NCBI GenBank assembly: GCA_964368625.1
Contig: CAYJBH010000005.1
Coordinates: 1-64,000 of the forward strand
Direction of reading: 5' to 3'
Source of the DNA: CAYJBH01 sp964368625
Lineage (GTDB): Bacteria; Bacillota; Clostridia; Oscillospirales; Ruminococcaceae
Length of the DNA: 64,000 bases
Part shown: positions 51,682-61,179 of the stretch, one piece after another
How the letters are laid out: each line of letters starts with the position of its first letter
Numbering within the stretch: position 1 is the stretch's first letter
The notes under the pieces: model-generated
What the model saw: only the letters and a program-made list of their open reading frames with translations
Told to the model about the DNA's origin: nothing
The model's database searches: none
Program-made: the position numbers and the translations under genes

Positions 51682-53694
51682 ATGAAAATAATCACCAAAA
51701 ACATGAAGCTTAAGGGCAACAAAACACTTATCGAAAACAAGCTTGCCCATTACCGCGATAAAATACAAAACAAAGAGCTTGTAGATGCCGGATTGCTTAG
51801 AGAGGAACTTGCGGGGTATGGTGTTCAGACCGGTGACCGTGTTCTTCCATACCTTATGCAGGATATTTACAAACGAGACATCGAGGATATAGAGCTAAAA
51901 ACAATAGTTTTAGAAAATGAGACTTTAAAGGCAACTTTTTTGCCGGAATACGGAATGAGGCTGTATTCACTTTACGATAAATCTCGGTCTAAAGATCTTC
52001 TGTATGTAAACCCCATTCTGCGTTTTGCCAATCTTGCGATACGCAGAGCCTGGTTTTCCGGCGGTATCGAGTGGAACATAGGTCAACTGGGACACACATT
52101 TTCCACCTGCGATCCAATGCATGTTATTAAAGGCATAGATGAGCAGGGAAATGAGTTTATAAGAACATTTGAATACGAGCGATGCAAGGGTGTTTTCTGG
52201 TCGATTGATTTTCATCTCCCTAAGGGAGCAAAACAGCTATGCGCATATGTTAAGATTATAAATAATAAGCCGGAATCTGTTCCGATGTATTGGTGGACAA
52301 ACGCTGCGGTAGACGAGGATAAAGATGTTAGGGTTTTTTCGGGCAATAAAAACGTAATCTTCATAAACGAAACCTCAAACCAAGGCAACAAAAAGGGAAT
52401 GGCCCATGGCGAGATGCCCTATCTCGACTCATTAAAAGGAAAAGATTCTTCATACCCCACCAACTATAATTTTTCCTGTGAATATTTCTTTCAGAATGAA
52501 AAGCGTTTAGATGAAACCTGGGAAGCGGCTGTATACAATAACAACACCATGTATTACGAGCGTTCCTCTTCAAATCTTTGCTACAGAAAAATGTTTTGTT
52601 GGGGAACACATAACGGCGGCAAACACTGGCAGGAATTTTTAACTCAGAAGGGAACCCCGGGCTATCTTGAGCTACAGGCAGGACTTGCGCCAACCCAGGT
52701 TCACGGCCTGGAGATGCCGGGAAATAGCAGCTGGGATTTCGTTCAGCTTTTTGGTGGTTGTGATATTAACCACGATACCACTACCGGAAACTGGGAGGAT
52801 GCAAAATCTACCGTTTATAATAAACTTAATGATGTTTTAAGTGAAGAGGCTGTAGAGAACACATTAGAATTCTGCCGTAGGAGCTACAATTCTATTACCG
52901 AAGAATTATTACACATAGGAAATGGTTTTGGCGCGGTAGAAGCTGCAAGAAACAAGGAAACCATTCCAGATGGCTTTTACTTTTCCTCTGAGTCAATAAC
53001 CGAAAAAGAACAGCCGTGGCTCGATCTTCATAACACCGGTATTATGAAGGATGGAGATATACTGCAAACACCTTCTTCATATATGGTGGATATGCGCTAT
53101 GAGCCTATCTTAACAAAGGCCGCCCAAAATGGAAGCTTTACCGCCTATAACCATCTCGGTGTTATGTATATCGAAAACGGCATGCCTAGAGAAGCCGTTA
53201 ACGCATTTAACCAATCAAATATAATTGCCGAAAACCCCTTTGCGTATCGCAACCTATATATATTAGCAGATAACGAAGGAGATGCTACCGCTATATTGCA
53301 CTACGATAAGGCAGTAGAACTTTTAGGCGATTGTATTACAAGGGAATATGTTGAGGAATACATAGTGGCTCTTTGCAATACAAAGCAGTATGAAAAGGCT
53401 ATGGCTTTTTACCACTCTCTCAAAAACGAAATCAAAAACGGCGATCGAGTGCTGCTTAACATGTTTGAGGTTTCTGCAAAGCTTAAGGATACAAGCTTCA
53501 TGGAAAAGCTGTTTAAGCATGAATTTGCCGTTGTTAGAGAGGGAGAACGTAGCATTTCAGACTACTATTTTATATATCAAGCCCTGTGTAATTCCATGCA
53601 AAACAACGTTGAATTTACGGATGAACTTGTAGCAAAATACAAAAGAGAAAACAATATACCGTTTGAGCTTGATTTTAGGCTATCGGTAGTGTAA
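51682..53694 (+). CDS. DUF5107 protein with TPR-like C-terminus
   Basis: The 670-residue protein has an N-terminal DUF5107 beta-sandwich region: TFLPEYGMRLYSLYDKSRSK (galactose-mutarotase-like opening), AWFSGGIEWNIGQLGHTFS, VPMYWWTNAAVDED and GLAPTQVHGLEMPG. From about 430 it is helical with TPR-type repeats (NHLGVMYIENGMPREAVNAF, YRNLYILADNEGDATAI). DUF5107 proteins accompany glycan utilisation genes; the fold suggests sugar binding or epimerisation, but the activity is not established. An AAGGAGG site precedes ATG 51682. Confidence 0.85.
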   Translation: MKIITKNMKLKGNKTLIENKLAHYRDKIQNKELVDAGLLREELAGYGVQTGDRVLPYLMQDIYKRDIEDIELKTIVLENETLKATFLPEYGMRLYSLYDKSRSKDLLYVNPILRFANLAIRRAWFSGGIEWNIGQLGHTFSTCDPMHVIKGIDEQGNEFIRTFEYERCKGVFWSIDFHLPKGAKQLCAYVKIINNKPESVPMYWWTNAAVDEDKDVRVFSGNKNVIFINETSNQGNKKGMAHGEMPYLDSLKGKDSSYPTNYNFSCEYFFQNEKRLDETWEAAVYNNNTMYYERSSSNLCYRKMFCWGTHNGGKHWQEFLTQKGTPGYLELQAGLAPTQVHGLEMPGNSSWDFVQLFGGCDINHDTTTGNWEDAKSTVYNKLNDVLSEEAVENTLEFCRRSYNSITEELLHIGNGFGAVEAARNKETIPDGFYFSSESITEKEQPWLDLHNTGIMKDGDILQTPSSYMVDMRYEPILTKAAQNGSFTAYNHLGVMYIENGMPREAVNAFNQSNIIAENPFAYRNLYILADNEGDATAILHYDKAVELLGDCITREYVEEYIVALCNTKQYEKAMAFYHSLKNEIKNGDRVLLNMFEVSAKLKDTSFMEKLFKHEFAVVREGERSISDYYFIYQALCNSMQNNVEFTDELVAKYKRENNIPFELDFRLSVV

Positions 53695-53722
53695 GATAAT
53701 AACAATATAGGAGCAGTATATT

Positions 53723-54808
53723 ATGAATTTCGATGGGATAGCATGCAATATGCAAAATCTTCACCTGGCATCTGATGCGGTTTCCCGCTCACTTTCTGCA
53801 GAAAATTATAACGGTGAAAAAGGCAAAGGTGGAATGGCTGACGTTCCAACCGATGACCCTAGGCACCCTGCAAGAGAGCTTGGAAAAACATGGAAGGTGT
53901 CGCCCAGTCGTGTTATAAAATCGGGCGAGATATTTGAGCTTGCAAATATCGATGGTCCCGGTGCTATTCAGCAGATTTGGATGACCCCAACCGGAAACTT
54001 TAGATACACCATAATCAGAATGTATTGGGATGGGTCAGAAAACCCCTCTGTAGAGTGCCCTATAGGTGACTTCTTTGCCTGTGGCCTTGGAGAGTATGCA
54101 CATGTTAACTCCCTTGCCGTCTGTGTTAATCCCGGTTCAGCCTTTAACTGCTACTGGACAATGCCCTTCAAAAAACATTGCCGCATAACGGTTGAAAACA
54201 TCTCTCACGAAGATATGATTTTATACTATCAGGTAAACTATGTTTTATCTCCGGTTGCAGATAACGCCCTATATTTCCATGCCCAGTTTAGACGCGTAAA
54301 CCCACTCCCCTATAAAACACTATACACCATGTTAGATGGTGTTAAGGGTAAGGGCCAATACGTTGGCACCTATATGACCTGGGGAGTTAACAACAACATC
54401 TGGTGGGGCGAGGGTGAGGTTAAGTTCTTTTTAGATGGCGACACCGATTACCCAACCATCTGCGGAACCGGCCTTGAAGATTATTTCTGTGGTTCCTATA
54501 ATTTTGAAAACCAAAAAACTCACCAATATCAGGAATATACAACTCCATATGCAGGTTTGCCTCAGGTTGTTCGTCCCGATGGTGTTTATAAAGCAAACAC
54601 CCGCTTTGGAATGTATCGTTGGCATATAACCGATCCTATCCGATTTGAAGAGGATCTTAAAATAACCGTTCAGGCGCTTGGATGGCGTGATAATCAGCGC
54701 TTTTTACCTCTTCAGGACGATATATCCTCGGTCTCGTTTTGGTATCAGACCTTGCCGGCAGTTAATTTCCCACCGCTCCCGGAAAAAGACTATCTTGAAA
54801 TTATATAG
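53723..54808 (+). CDS. GH172 (DUF2961) glycosidase
   Basis: The 361-residue protein carries DUF2961/GH172 blocks: SAENYNGEKGKGGMA, NIDGPGAIQQIWMTPTGNFR, YWDGSENPSVECPIGDFFACG and GTGLEDYFCGSYNF with candidate acidic catalytic residues. Characterised GH172 enzymes act on fructofuranosides (including difructose anhydride) and arabinofuranosides. No signal peptide, so cytoplasmic. Strong AGGAG site. The neighbouring GH32/43-like protein is compatible with a furanoside substrate, but this is inference. Confidence 0.88.
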   Translation: MNFDGIACNMQNLHLASDAVSRSLSAENYNGEKGKGGMADVPTDDPRHPARELGKTWKVSPSRVIKSGEIFELANIDGPGAIQQIWMTPTGNFRYTIIRMYWDGSENPSVECPIGDFFACGLGEYAHVNSLAVCVNPGSAFNCYWTMPFKKHCRITVENISHEDMILYYQVNYVLSPVADNALYFHAQFRRVNPLPYKTLYTMLDGVKGKGQYVGTYMTWGVNNNIWWGEGEVKFFLDGDTDYPTICGTGLEDYFCGSYNFENQKTHQYQEYTTPYAGLPQVVRPDGVYKANTRFGMYRWHITDPIRFEEDLKITVQALGWRDNQRFLPLQDDISSVSFWYQTLPAVNFPPLPEKDYLEII

Positions 54809-54822
54809 TAAAGGAACTAATA

Positions 54823-57330
54823 ATGAAACGTAGAGTATTCTCCGGCAGGAATTTAACCTATGTGGGATTCCCCCTAGGTGGCATCGGTGCCGGGATGTAT
54901 AACATAGAGGGCAACGGCTCCTTTTCAGGTTTTTCTATTAGAAACGCACCAAACACCAATCTTGAACCCACCATGTTCTCTGCCGTAACAGTTAAGGGTG
55001 CAACAAACAAAAGCAGAATTATAGAATCTCCTGTACCGAAATACAAGATATTTGGCGGTGCGCTCTCCGAGCTTCAGGGCAAGCCAAAAAACGATCTCAA
55101 CCTAACCAAGGCAAACGGCTCGCAAGGAAAAAGTTACGGCCTTCCACGATTTAAAAATGCCGAGTTTTATGCCGAGTTTCCCTTTGCAAACATTGATTTT
55201 AAAGACGATAGCTTTCCGTTAACCACATCGTTAAGTGCATGGAGTCCTTTCACCCCTACCAATACCGACGACTCTTCCTTCCCCTTTGCGGTTATCGACT
55301 ACACCTTTAAAAACGAAACTAACGAAGCCATCGATGCTGTTTACTACTACAGCAGCATGAACTTTATGGCGGTTGAGGATAGCGGCTATTATGTAAAAAA
55401 CGATACAAATGGGTTCACTCTTTCTCAGGATGCAACAGAGAACCACCCTTGGTCGGCCGGACATTTTAGTGCCTTTGTGGAGGAGGACAATGTTAAGGTG
55501 AATACCGCCCTGTTTCGAGGCGGCTGGTTCGACACCCTAACCATGCTATGGAACGATATAGCAGACGGTGTTGCCGTTGCTAAAAGTCATGAAAACGCAT
55601 TTAAGGTTAACCTGCAACACATTCCCGGAGCTGTTGTTCCCGGCGCAGTTCTTGCAGTTCAATTTAACCTAGCGCCGGGAGAGAGCAAAACCATTAGGCT
55701 AAACACCTGTTGGTATGTTCCTGATTCTTCACTGCGCATCGGTCATGAGTTTGAGGATAAAACAGGTGATGATGCCGAATGCTGTTGCAATAGCATTGAT
55801 CTTGCACTCGAGCGATATAAGCCTTGGTACACTACTAAATTTAACTCTATTTCCGATGTTCGCAGCCATCTTTCAAGCAATATCGAAAGGTTATATAATG
55901 ATAGCCGTTGTTTTACCAATGGTTTTTATAGCATAACATTACCGAGCGAAGTGGTTGAGGCTGTAGCCGCAAACCTAACCATACTAAAATCGCCAACCAT
56001 TCTTCGCCAAACTGATGGAAGGTTATGGGCATGGGAAGGCTGTTGTGATAGCTGTGGCTGTTGTGCCGGCAGCTGCACCCACGTTTGGAATTATGCTCAG
56101 GCAATATGCCATCTCTTTCCGGATCTTGAGCGTAGCATGAGAAAAACCGAGTTTTTCGATTCTCAAAACGATGATGGTCATCAAAACTTTCGTGCCTCAT
56201 TACCCATCGGAAAAGTTGACCATAGCTTCCATGCCGCATCCGACGGCCAGCTTGGCGGAATAATAAAACTTTATCGCGACTTCTTAATATCAGGCGATAT
56301 TAAATGGCTTGAAAGTTTTTACGATGTTGCTAAAACCTCGATGGATTACTGCATAAAAAGCTGGGATCATAAGCTTGAAGGCGTTCTAAGAGAGCCACAC
56401 CACAATACCTACGACATAGAATTCTGGGGTGCCGACGCAATGTGCTCATCCTTTTATATTTCGGCATTAACTGCAATGGTTGAGATAGGAAAGGTTCTGA
56501 AAAAAAACACCGATGAGTATGCTTTACTTGCAGAAAAAGGCAACCGTTACCTAAACGAAAAGTTGTTTAACGGAGAATATTTTTATCAAGAAGTTGAGTG
56601 GAAAGGCCTTTCAGCAAAGCTACCTATGGTTGGCGAAGAGGCATTAAACGATCAATTTTCTCCCGAAGCAATTGAACTTATCCAAAAACACGGACCTAAA
56701 TATCAATATGGTACCGGATGTATCTCGGATGGTGTTTTGGGATATTGGATGGCTCAGGTTTGTGGGCTTGATGCCAAAGGTGACCAAGAAAATATTAAAA
56801 GCCACCTTAACAGCGTATATAAATACAACTTTAAAACCGACCTTACAGAGCACGCAAATCCACAGCGCCCGGGATACTGCATGAGCGACGAAGCCGGACT
56901 ACTGCTTTGTAGCTGGCCAAATGCAAACAAGCCTGCTCTACCCTTCGTATATAGCGACGAGGTTTGGACAGGTATAGAATATCAGGTAGCATCACATCTA
57001 ATATTTTCGGGAGAGGTAGAAAAGGGGTTAGATATTGTTAAGGCTTTAAGAAGTCGTTATGATGGCAGCGCAAGAAACCCCTTCGACGAGTATGAGTGCG
57101 GTCATTGGTATGCTAGAGCACTGGCATCATATTCGCTAATCGAAGCATTTAGCGGCATCCGTTACAATGCCTATACCAAAACATTAATTATTAAGCCTCA
57201 AATTAAGGGAGATTTCACCTCGTTTTTATCTACAAATGGCGGTTACGCTACCGCAGGTATTAAGGATGGCAAGCCGTTTATCGATGTTCTACGCGGAAAA
57301 ATAGAAATAGAAGAAATTATATTAATATAA
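54823..57330 (+). CDS. GH116-family glycoside hydrolase
   Basis: The 835-residue protein resembles GH116 (non-lysosomal glucosylceramidase/beta-glucosidase type): GFPLGGIGAGMYNIEGNGSF at the N-terminus, a beta-domain, then the catalytic (alpha/alpha)6 barrel from about 370 with GRLWAWEGCCDSCGCCAGSC, THVWNYAQAICHLFPDLERSM and EFWGADAMCSSFYISAL. GSARNPFDEYECGHWYARAL lies near the end. The Cys-rich stretch WEGCCDSCGCCAGSC is unusual for a cytoplasmic enzyme and may bind metal. Substrate is probably a beta-linked glucoside or xyloside. Confidence 0.85.
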   Translation: MKRRVFSGRNLTYVGFPLGGIGAGMYNIEGNGSFSGFSIRNAPNTNLEPTMFSAVTVKGATNKSRIIESPVPKYKIFGGALSELQGKPKNDLNLTKANGSQGKSYGLPRFKNAEFYAEFPFANIDFKDDSFPLTTSLSAWSPFTPTNTDDSSFPFAVIDYTFKNETNEAIDAVYYYSSMNFMAVEDSGYYVKNDTNGFTLSQDATENHPWSAGHFSAFVEEDNVKVNTALFRGGWFDTLTMLWNDIADGVAVAKSHENAFKVNLQHIPGAVVPGAVLAVQFNLAPGESKTIRLNTCWYVPDSSLRIGHEFEDKTGDDAECCCNSIDLALERYKPWYTTKFNSISDVRSHLSSNIERLYNDSRCFTNGFYSITLPSEVVEAVAANLTILKSPTILRQTDGRLWAWEGCCDSCGCCAGSCTHVWNYAQAICHLFPDLERSMRKTEFFDSQNDDGHQNFRASLPIGKVDHSFHAASDGQLGGIIKLYRDFLISGDIKWLESFYDVAKTSMDYCIKSWDHKLEGVLREPHHNTYDIEFWGADAMCSSFYISALTAMVEIGKVLKKNTDEYALLAEKGNRYLNEKLFNGEYFYQEVEWKGLSAKLPMVGEEALNDQFSPEAIELIQKHGPKYQYGTGCISDGVLGYWMAQVCGLDAKGDQENIKSHLNSVYKYNFKTDLTEHANPQRPGYCMSDEAGLLLCSWPNANKPALPFVYSDEVWTGIEYQVASHLIFSGEVEKGLDIVKALRSRYDGSARNPFDEYECGHWYARALASYSLIEAFSGIRYNAYTKTLIIKPQIKGDFTSFLSTNGGYATAGIKDGKPFIDVLRGKIEIEEIILI

Positions 57331-57344
57331 AAGGAGACCGTTAT

Positions 57345-59333
57345 ATGTTACCTGCAAGAGAGATTCACCTCGATTTTCACACCTCGCAAAAGATGCCAAA
57401 CGTTGCTAAAAAATTTAACAAGGCTCAGTTTCAAGAGGCAATAAAGCTTGGCAACGTAAATAGCATAACAATTTTCGGAAAAGGCCATCATGGTTACTGC
57501 TACTACCCTACCGATGTGGGAACCCAGCATCCTACCATGGAAGAGGGATTTGATCTTGCAGGCGAGATGATGTCGGCCTGTCATGAAATAGGAGTTCGTG
57601 CTCCACTATACCTTACTCTTGGATGGTCGGTGCTTGATGCAACCGAACATCCCGAATGGGTTGTTCGTAACGCCGATGGCTCTATGAGCGGCGTTAACTA
57701 TGACGCAGATGCAAAACCTACCGACACAAGGCCCAACTGCTCCTGGTGGCACCTTTGCTACAGCGGCGACTATGCAGAATATCTTTACGCATTAACCCAT
57801 GAGGTTTGCAAACGATATTCTCGCCTTGATGGTTTGTTTTATGATATTGTTTTTGTTTATGATGTTTGCTACTGCGACAGCTGTCGTGCCGACATGAAAA
57901 AGCGTGGTTTAGATGATAACGATGAGGCCGTAGCAAAAAAATATCTTGTTGATAGGCACCATGAAGTTTTGGAAAAACTAGGCGAAATAATGAGGGAATA
58001 TCATCCCGATGCATCGCTGTTTTTCAACTCCGGCGGCGCCGAAATTCATGCGCCACACAGGCATTATCTCAACACTCATTTCGAGCTTGAAGATCTACCA
58101 ACAAGCTGGGGCGGTTATGATAAAATGCCAATTCGAGCTAAGTATTTTTCGGCAAGTGGCAAGGAATACCTCGGCATGACAGGAAAGTTTCATACGAACT
58201 GGGGTGAATTCGGCGGCTTTAAGCTACCTGAGGCTCTTCGTTACGAGTGCGCAAGCCTCATGACATGGGGAGCCAAAATAAGTGTTGGCGATCAGCTTCC
58301 ACCCGATGGAGTAATGGACAAGAGCACCTACGAAAACATTGGCCACGCCTTTAGATACGCCGAACAGCTTGAGCCATTTTGCTACAATGTTTTAGAAACA
58401 ACAAAGCTTGGCATTATGATAGATGAAAATGAACCAAGCCATAACGGCCTTGCAAAGCTTTTGTTAGATTCTCAGCTGGATTTCGATATTCTACATAAAC
58501 CAGACGATGTTAACAGATTTGATGTTATAATCATAGCCGAGGGTGTGGTGCTCTCTTCCGATTTTGCTGCCGCCTTTAATGGGTATGTAAAGAGCGGCAA
58601 AAAGTTGCTTATCCTCGGAGGAGGAGCATTGGCTGCCGACGGCAAAAAATTCGCCATCGACCTCCCGTTTGATTACAGGGGTAAAAGCGACTTTAACTTC
58701 GATTATCTTGTTGTGGGCGATGAGATAAGCGAGGGCATGGTATCTGCTCCTATCTACTGTTATTCTGCAGGCCACAAGATTGGTGGCAACGGTGATGTTC
58801 TGGCTTATATACGCGAGCCATACTTTAACAGAACTTATGAGAGTTATTGCTCACATGCAAACACCCCCTACTCCGATGAGGTAGCTAGCTATCCCGCTGC
58901 AATCAGAAATGGCAACATTATATATATGTCGCATGAGATGGGCAGCATCTATCTCGATTATGGCAGTGCCTACCACCGAAGATATTTTTTAAATGTTTTG
59001 CGTATGCTTTACAGCGAAACAGAACAGGCAGTTTCGGTTACCTCCTCTTCTAAACAGCCGTTGCCATCGGCAGTTCGTTTAAGATACGTTAAGCAGGGTG
59101 AGCGCTATATATTAAACCTTCTCTATGCATTGCCCTCACAGCGTGGTTTTGTTAGCGTTTTAGAGGATTTCCCATCTTTATATAACCTTAAGATAACCAT
59201 TAAGGTTGATAAAAAAATAAGCGTGGTTAGGCTTGAGCCTCAAAAAGAAACTATTGACTTTATCCAAAAAGATGATACCATATATTTGAACCTATCGGAG
59301 TTTTCTTTACATCAGCTGATAGTTATCGAGTAA
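57345..59333 (+). CDS. GHL6-like glycoside hydrolase with trimerisation-type domain
   Basis: The 662-residue protein has a TIM-barrel resembling hypothetical glycosyl hydrolase 6 (PF14871)/GH29-GH42 relatives: HLDFHTSQKMPNVAKKF, FGKGHHGYCYYPTDVGTQHP, LYLTLGWSVLDATEHPEWVV, RLDGLFYDIVFVYDVCYC and FFNSGG. From about 365 a flavodoxin-like GH42 trimerisation domain follows (LGIMIDENEPSH, GVVLSSDFAAAFNGYVKSGK, LLILGGGAL). A candidate nucleophile is the Asp in GLFYDI. Likely an alpha-L-fucosidase- or beta-galactosidase-like enzyme; substrate unassigned. Confidence 0.78.
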   Translation: MLPAREIHLDFHTSQKMPNVAKKFNKAQFQEAIKLGNVNSITIFGKGHHGYCYYPTDVGTQHPTMEEGFDLAGEMMSACHEIGVRAPLYLTLGWSVLDATEHPEWVVRNADGSMSGVNYDADAKPTDTRPNCSWWHLCYSGDYAEYLYALTHEVCKRYSRLDGLFYDIVFVYDVCYCDSCRADMKKRGLDDNDEAVAKKYLVDRHHEVLEKLGEIMREYHPDASLFFNSGGAEIHAPHRHYLNTHFELEDLPTSWGGYDKMPIRAKYFSASGKEYLGMTGKFHTNWGEFGGFKLPEALRYECASLMTWGAKISVGDQLPPDGVMDKSTYENIGHAFRYAEQLEPFCYNVLETTKLGIMIDENEPSHNGLAKLLLDSQLDFDILHKPDDVNRFDVIIIAEGVVLSSDFAAAFNGYVKSGKKLLILGGGALAADGKKFAIDLPFDYRGKSDFNFDYLVVGDEISEGMVSAPIYCYSAGHKIGGNGDVLAYIREPYFNRTYESYCSHANTPYSDEVASYPAAIRNGNIIYMSHEMGSIYLDYGSAYHRRYFLNVLRMLYSETEQAVSVTSSSKQPLPSAVRLRYVKQGERYILNLLYALPSQRGFVSVLEDFPSLYNLKITIKVDKKISVVRLEPQKETIDFIQKDDTIYLNLSEFSLHQLIVIE

Positions 59334-59354
59334 AACAGCCACAAAGGAGGATAT

Positions 59355-60932
59355 ATGACAGACTACAAAAAAATCATCGAGGCAGGTGAAACCTATTTAG
59401 GAATTGAGTTCGGCTCAACCACCATTAAGCTTGTTCTCATCGATCGTGAAAATCAACCTATAGCCGTTGGAAAACACGTTTGGGAAAACCGCCTATCCGA
59501 TGGAATATGGACCTACTCTTTAGAAGATGTACATAACGGATTAAAACTTGCCTACAGCGATCTTAAAAGTAACGTTTTTGAAAAATATGCTGTTACACCG
59601 AAAACATACGGTGCTATAGGTATTTCGGCCATGATGCATGGCTACATTGCACTTGATGAAAACGACGAACTACTGGTTGAGTTTAGAACATGGCGAAACA
59701 CCATGACCGAGGAGGCAGCGGCTGAGATGTCGAGCTTGTTCGGCTTCAACATTCCTCAACGCTGGAGTGCGGCACATCTTTGGCAGGCTATATTAAATGG
59801 CGAAGAACACACGCCAAGGGTAAAAAAGGTTATGACTCTTGCAGCATACCTTCATTATAAGCTAACCGGAAACTTTGTTATCGGCATTGGCGATGCCTCG
59901 GGAATGTTCCCTATCGACAGCGTTAAAAAAGACTATAACGACGAGATGGTAGAGAAATTCGACAACCTGTTGAAAGAAAAAGGCCTTAGCTATTCTTTAC
60001 GTGATATTTTCCCCAAGGTAATGGTTGCCGGTGAAACTGCTGGTAAGCTTACCGCCGAGGGCGCTGCCATGATGGACGATGACATAACCACCGATATCAT
60101 CTTCTGCCCACCGGAGGGCGACGCCGGCACCGGTATGGTTGCAACCAACAGCATTGATGTGTTAACCGGCAATGTTTCGGCCGGAACTTCAATTTTTGCG
60201 ATGGTTGTGTTAGAAAAAGCACTTTCAAACTACTATAAAGAATTGGATATTGTAACCACCCCAGACGGATACGACGTAGCGATGGTTCACTGTAACAATT
60301 GTAGCTCAGACATTGATGCATGGGCAAAAATGTTTTCGCAATTTGCTATGATGCTTGGTGTAGACATTAAACCATATAAAGCTCTCGACATAATGTTTGA
60401 GGCGGCAAGCAACGATGTTGATTATAGTGGGTTGCTAAATTTCAACTATCTTTCGGGTGAACATATAACGGGCCTCGGCGCAGGTCGCCCCATGTTTGTT
60501 CGTAAACCCGATGCCGATTTCAGCTTCGCAACCCTCTCAAAAACACATATATACTCCACTCTCTCCACCCTGAAAATTGGTTTTGATATACTGTTTGAAA
60601 ACGAGGGTGTTAAGCTAAATAAGCTAATGGGTCACGGCGGATTTTTTAAAGCTCCTTTCGGCTCGTCAGCAATGGCAGCGGCATCAAACGCGGCAGTTTC
60701 GGTTATGGAGAGTGCAGGCGAGGGCGGGGCATACGGCATAGCGCTTCTAGCAGCATACACAGCCCAGGGCAACAATAAAACGCTGCCTGAATATCTAAAC
60801 ACCGAAGTTTACCACAATGCAAAAATGCTAACAACACAGCCCGACCCCAAAGAGATAGAAATGTTCGCAAAATTCCTCGAGGGTTATAAAAAAGGCATAG
60901 CAGTTCAAAAGTGTGCTGTGGATAATTTTTAA
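59355..60932 (+). CDS. FGGY-family carbohydrate kinase
   Basis: The 525-residue protein has the actin-like ATPase start YLGIEFGSTTIKLVLIDREN, the sugar-site region GISAMMHGYIALDEND, the DASGMFPID segment and the second-half TGNVSAGTSIFAMVV and LMGHGGFFKAPFGSSAMAAA. FGGY kinases phosphorylate ketoses or polyols (xylulose, ribulose, fuculose). It is the last gene of the operon, so it should activate the monosaccharide released by the hydrolases. Strong AAAGGAGG site. Confidence 0.9.
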   Translation: MTDYKKIIEAGETYLGIEFGSTTIKLVLIDRENQPIAVGKHVWENRLSDGIWTYSLEDVHNGLKLAYSDLKSNVFEKYAVTPKTYGAIGISAMMHGYIALDENDELLVEFRTWRNTMTEEAAAEMSSLFGFNIPQRWSAAHLWQAILNGEEHTPRVKKVMTLAAYLHYKLTGNFVIGIGDASGMFPIDSVKKDYNDEMVEKFDNLLKEKGLSYSLRDIFPKVMVAGETAGKLTAEGAAMMDDDITTDIIFCPPEGDAGTGMVATNSIDVLTGNVSAGTSIFAMVVLEKALSNYYKELDIVTTPDGYDVAMVHCNNCSSDIDAWAKMFSQFAMMLGVDIKPYKALDIMFEAASNDVDYSGLLNFNYLSGEHITGLGAGRPMFVRKPDADFSFATLSKTHIYSTLSTLKIGFDILFENEGVKLNKLMGHGGFFKAPFGSSAMAAASNAAVSVMESAGEGGAYGIALLAAYTAQGNNKTLPEYLNTEVYHNAKMLTTQPDPKEIEMFAKFLEGYKKGIAVQKCAVDNF

Positions 60933-60951
60933 TTCATATATTAATAAAACA

Positions 60952-60983
60952 AAAAACAGGTTTCAATTGTGAGACCTGTTTTT
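60952..60983 (+). terminator. Terminator of the glycan operon
   Basis: AAAAACAGGTTTCA pairs with TGAGACCTGTTTTT (one mismatch or wobble, 4-nt loop), 20 bp after the kinase stop codon. Confidence 0.85.
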
Positions 60984-61110
60984 ACATTATGTTCTAAACA
61001 GTTAACATTATCAAGACCGCCATGTCAATTTTAACAAAACATTTGCATATTCGTTTGATAACAGTGTAAATTAATGTGGTTATAAAATTAATAACTTTTA
61101 GCAACAATAA

Positions 61111-61158
61111 AACAAAAGCCTATATAGAAACGTTGTTTCATATGGGCTTTTGTTTTTT
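61111..61158. terminator. Bidirectional terminator before the surface protein gene end
   Basis: AACAAAAGCCTATAT pairs with ATATGGGCTTTTGTT. On the plus strand TTTTTT follows; on the minus strand the arm runs into TTTTATTG. Serves the converging kinase and surface protein genes. Confidence 0.75.
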
Positions 61159-61179
61159 GTTAGATTGTTTTATTATTGC

